Shown one piece after another: positions 13,435-14,856 of a stretch of DNA of 14,856 bases. Where the stretch lies: NCBI GenBank assembly GCA_023457035.1, contig JAEWNN010000075.1:1-14856 (forward strand). The letters are read 5' to 3'. Below the pieces are notes generated by a model, which made no database searches, had not been told where the DNA came from, and saw nothing but the letters and a program-made list of their open reading frames with translations. A program made the position numbers and the translations under genes. The stretch comes from Verrucomicrobiota bacterium. GTDB lineage: Bacteria > Verrucomicrobiota > Verrucomicrobiia > Opitutales > Opitutaceae. Within the stretch, counting starts at the first letter, position 1. Each line of letters begins with the position of its first letter.

Positions 13435-13464
13435 CTAGTGGGTTGGCGCCCGTATCCTGCTAGT
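13435..13464 (+). promoter_or_regulatory. Candidate regulatory site: two CTAGT boxes upstream of PEP-CTERM gene
   Basis: CTAGT occurs at 13435-13439 and again at 13460-13464, 25 bases apart, each followed by a G-rich TGG or GGG, 51 bases before the gene start. CTAG is generally rare in bacterial DNA, so two copies in one leader stand out. It could be a promoter or activator site for the surface-protein gene. A sigma-54-type match was tested and the spacing is two bases too long. Confidence 0.3.
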
Positions 13465-13514
13465 CTGGCCATGGTCGTCCCACCTCCGGCCGCACATACG
13501 CAACCGCCAACACC

Positions 13515-14450
13515 ATGACCATTCGACGCACCCTCCTCCCTGCGGCCCTCGCTCTCGCCCTCGGCACCCGAGCCTTCGCCGCCTTCTCGTATTTCTCGAC
13601 TGTTTACGACACCGACTGGACCTCCGTCGGCACCGGCGCCATGCGCGGCGTCGGCTCCGGGACGCTCGCCCTCTCCGGCACCGCCGGAACCGTCACCGGT
13701 GCCTACCTGTTCTGGCACGGGCCGACCAACTCCGCCGATCCCCTCGCCAACGCCTCCGTGGTGTTCAATGGCAACGCCATCACCGGCGTGAACATCGGCA
13801 TCTCCCAGAACAACAACTGGGGTTTCCTCAACAGCCAGGCCTACCGCGCCAACGTCACCGCGTGGGTCACCGGCGACGGGACCTACTCCCTCGCCAACTT
13901 CATCAAGCCGGACGCCGAGATCAACGGTGCCTCCCTCTATGTGACCTACGACAACGGCATCGACTCCGACAACCGGGACCTCGTGCTGTTCAACGGCAAC
14001 GACTCCAACGTTCAGAGTGCCTTCGACCCCTCCGGCTGGAGCGTAGCCCTCAACGGGGTGAACTACAGCGGCGGAGCGGCAAACCTCCGGCTGACCGTAT
14101 CCGACGGCCAGGACTTCGGCCTCGACGAGGCGCTCTACCTCAATGGGTCGCTGATCATTCCGGAAGGTCCGAACTGGCAGGGTGCACTTGGCACAGACCC
14201 CGGCCACCGCGGTGCGTTGTGGGACGAGATGACGTTCGCCCTCGACCCCTACCTCGCCCCCGGGATCAACAACCTCCAGATCCAGACCTACGATCCGTTG
14301 ACGGATGCCCTCAGCCTCGTGGTCGGCGCCATCGACCTGCCCGCCGGGGCCGCCCCCCCCGACGCGGTGCCGGAGCCTTCGACCTACGGTCTGATCGGAG
14401 CCGGTGTGTTGCTCGGCGGGATACTGCTGCGTCGCCGCCTCCGGCGTTGA
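13515..14450 (+). CDS. PEP-CTERM surface/exported protein
   Basis: This 311-residue protein is exported and then processed by an exosortase-type system. A signal peptide covers residues 1-22 (TIRRTLLPAALALALG, cleavage near AFA-A). The mature region is Asn/Gly/Asp/Ser-rich and beta-rich, with GAYLFWHGP (63-70), ANVTAWVTGDGTYSLANF (112-129) and GASLYVTYDN (138-147), a pattern like DUF3344 or related surface beta-sandwich domains. The C-terminus has Val-Pro-Glu-Pro-Ser-Thr (285-290), a hydrophobic helix (about 291-305) and a basic tail RRRLRR: a complete PEP-CTERM signal, cut by exosortase in the periplasm. Such proteins are usually linked to extracellular polysaccharide or biofilm. No exosortase gene is in the window, so it must be encoded elsewhere. 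The gene is transcribed alone, ending in a strong terminator. Confidence is high for the sorting signal, low for the role of the mature domain. Confidence 0.93.
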   Translation: MTIRRTLLPAALALALGTRAFAAFSYFSTVYDTDWTSVGTGAMRGVGSGTLALSGTAGTVTGAYLFWHGPTNSADPLANASVVFNGNAITGVNIGISQNNNWGFLNSQAYRANVTAWVTGDGTYSLANFIKPDAEINGASLYVTYDNGIDSDNRDLVLFNGNDSNVQSAFDPSGWSVALNGVNYSGGAANLRLTVSDGQDFGLDEALYLNGSLIIPEGPNWQGALGTDPGHRGALWDEMTFALDPYLAPGINNLQIQTYDPLTDALSLVVGAIDLPAGAAPPDAVPEPSTYGLIGAGVLLGGILLRRRLRR

Positions 14451-14482
14451 CGGTCACGCGAGCCCATCCGTCCTTCTCTTCG

Positions 14483-14517
14483 CGGCCCGAGCCCGATCGC
14501 TCGGGCCGTGTCATTTT
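14483..14517 (+). terminator. Intrinsic terminator after the PEP-CTERM gene
   Basis: CGGCCCGAGC (14483-14492) pairs perfectly over 10 bp with GCTCGGGCCG (14499-14508) around CCGATC, followed by TGTCATTTT. It starts 33 bases after the stop. On the minus strand no T-tract follows, so it serves mainly the plus-strand gene, though the convergent gene at 14537 ends nearby. Confidence 0.88.
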
Positions 14518-14536
14518 CCGTAGGGTCGGGGGCCGG

Positions 14537-14856
14537 CTACAACCGCGCCTGCACCTCCGCAAAGAAACGCTCGTGCACTCCGCCGCGCGGTAGCACCCGC
14601 TCGCTCTGGCGCATGAGGCCGGCGCCGGTGCGCTCCTCCATCTGCTCACGCACTTCGATCCGCACATCAGCCGCGCCGTCGGGCGTTTCCGTAATCGTGA
14701 CACGACAGTTGTGCTGGCTGGATTCGCGAAAGCTGTCGTCGATGCCGAGGCGGCCGTAAGCTTCGATCACCCCAGCCGCGGTCTTGGCAGAGCGAAGCGT
14801 GTAGCCCATCGCGCGAAGAGAGGCGACCGCCGCATCGAATACCTTCGGAGCCGGCG
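14537..14856 (-). CDS. Small hypothetical protein (likely exported), C-terminal part, cut by window edge
   Basis: The reading frame is open from the right edge to a TAG at 14539-14537, so at least 106 residues are present and the N-terminus is outside the window. The in-frame codons before the ATG at 14809 read APKVFDAAVASLRA, which continues the same amphipathic helix, so that ATG is probably not the true start. The pattern (VFDAAVASLRAMGYTL, AAGVIEAYGR, CRVTITETPDG, DVRIEVREQMEER) resembles small periplasmic lipoprotein domains with a helix followed by strands, in which FxAAxxALxxxGY and GxIxA recur. If so, a signal peptide lies to the right. No family can be named. It is convergent with the PEP-CTERM gene across the terminator at 14483-14517. 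Confidence 0.65.
   Translation of the reverse strand, partial: PAPKVFDAAVASLRAMGYTLRSAKTAAGVIEAYGRLGIDDSFRESSQHNCRVTITETPDGAADVRIEVREQMEERTGAGLMRQSERVLPRGGVHERFFAEVQARL

Noticed and set aside
13443..13462. Possible sigma-54 (-24/-12) promoter before the PEP-CTERM gene
   Set aside because: GG and GC elements are present, but the spacing is two bases longer than the strict requirement.
1..14856. CRISPR array, insertion sequence, integron or prophage
   Set aside because: No regularly spaced direct repeats, transposase, integrase or phage structural genes were seen.

Overview
The window is GC-rich chromosomal DNA, most likely from a member of Verrucomicrobiota, order Opitutales or family Opitutaceae. 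The reasons are a PEP-CTERM protein, a NodB/Ig-like/NHL-repeat secreted protein with a Gly-rich C-terminal anchor, a DUF5069-type protein, a small PEGA lipoprotein, a GH130 glycoside phosphorylase, and the near absence of Shine-Dalgarno motifs before starts. The lineage is an inference from gene content. No rRNA, tRNA, CRISPR array, insertion sequence, integrase or phage gene was seen.

Layout, left to right. (1) 1-238, minus: the N-terminus of an NCS2/AzgA-type purine permease, cut by the window edge. (2) 632-2716, plus: a 694-residue exported protein joining a polysaccharide-deacetylase domain, an Ig-like domain, a six-bladed NHL propeller with an exact 55-residue period, and a Gly-rich anchor tail. 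(3) 3076-5600, minus: an Ala/Glu-rich coiled-coil lipoprotein, a GH130 phosphorylase and a DUF5069 protein, separated by hairpin-rich spacers that include one clear intrinsic terminator. (4) 5771-6193, plus: an unrecognised 140-residue protein. (5) 6327-7358, minus: a type I-beta DAHP synthase with unusual active-site context. (6) 7492-11515, plus: an ABC ATPase of the COG4586 type with no permease beside it, a receiver-histidine kinase fusion, RmuC, and a 61-residue Cys/His protein immediately behind rmuC. (7) 11532-11915, minus: a PEGA lipoprotein. (8) 12079-14450, plus: an unrecognised 153-residue protein, a DinB-like/DUF1569-like metal-binding-fold protein, and a PEP-CTERM surface protein followed by a strong intrinsic terminator. 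(9) 14537-14856, minus: the C-terminal part of a small protein, cut by the window edge.

The genes are mostly single transcription units, alternately oriented, and do not form one pathway. The strongest links are rmuC with the 61-residue gene (10-base gap), a possible DUF5069-GH130 unit, and a possible ABC ATPase-kinase unit. Envelope and surface functions are over-represented: two lipoproteins and two proteins with different C-terminal sorting-type tails. I found no convincing new multi-gene system. The best leads are the regular NodB-NHL fusion, the palindromic spacers around the GH130 gene, the 61-residue Cys/His protein, and the orphan ABC ATPase.
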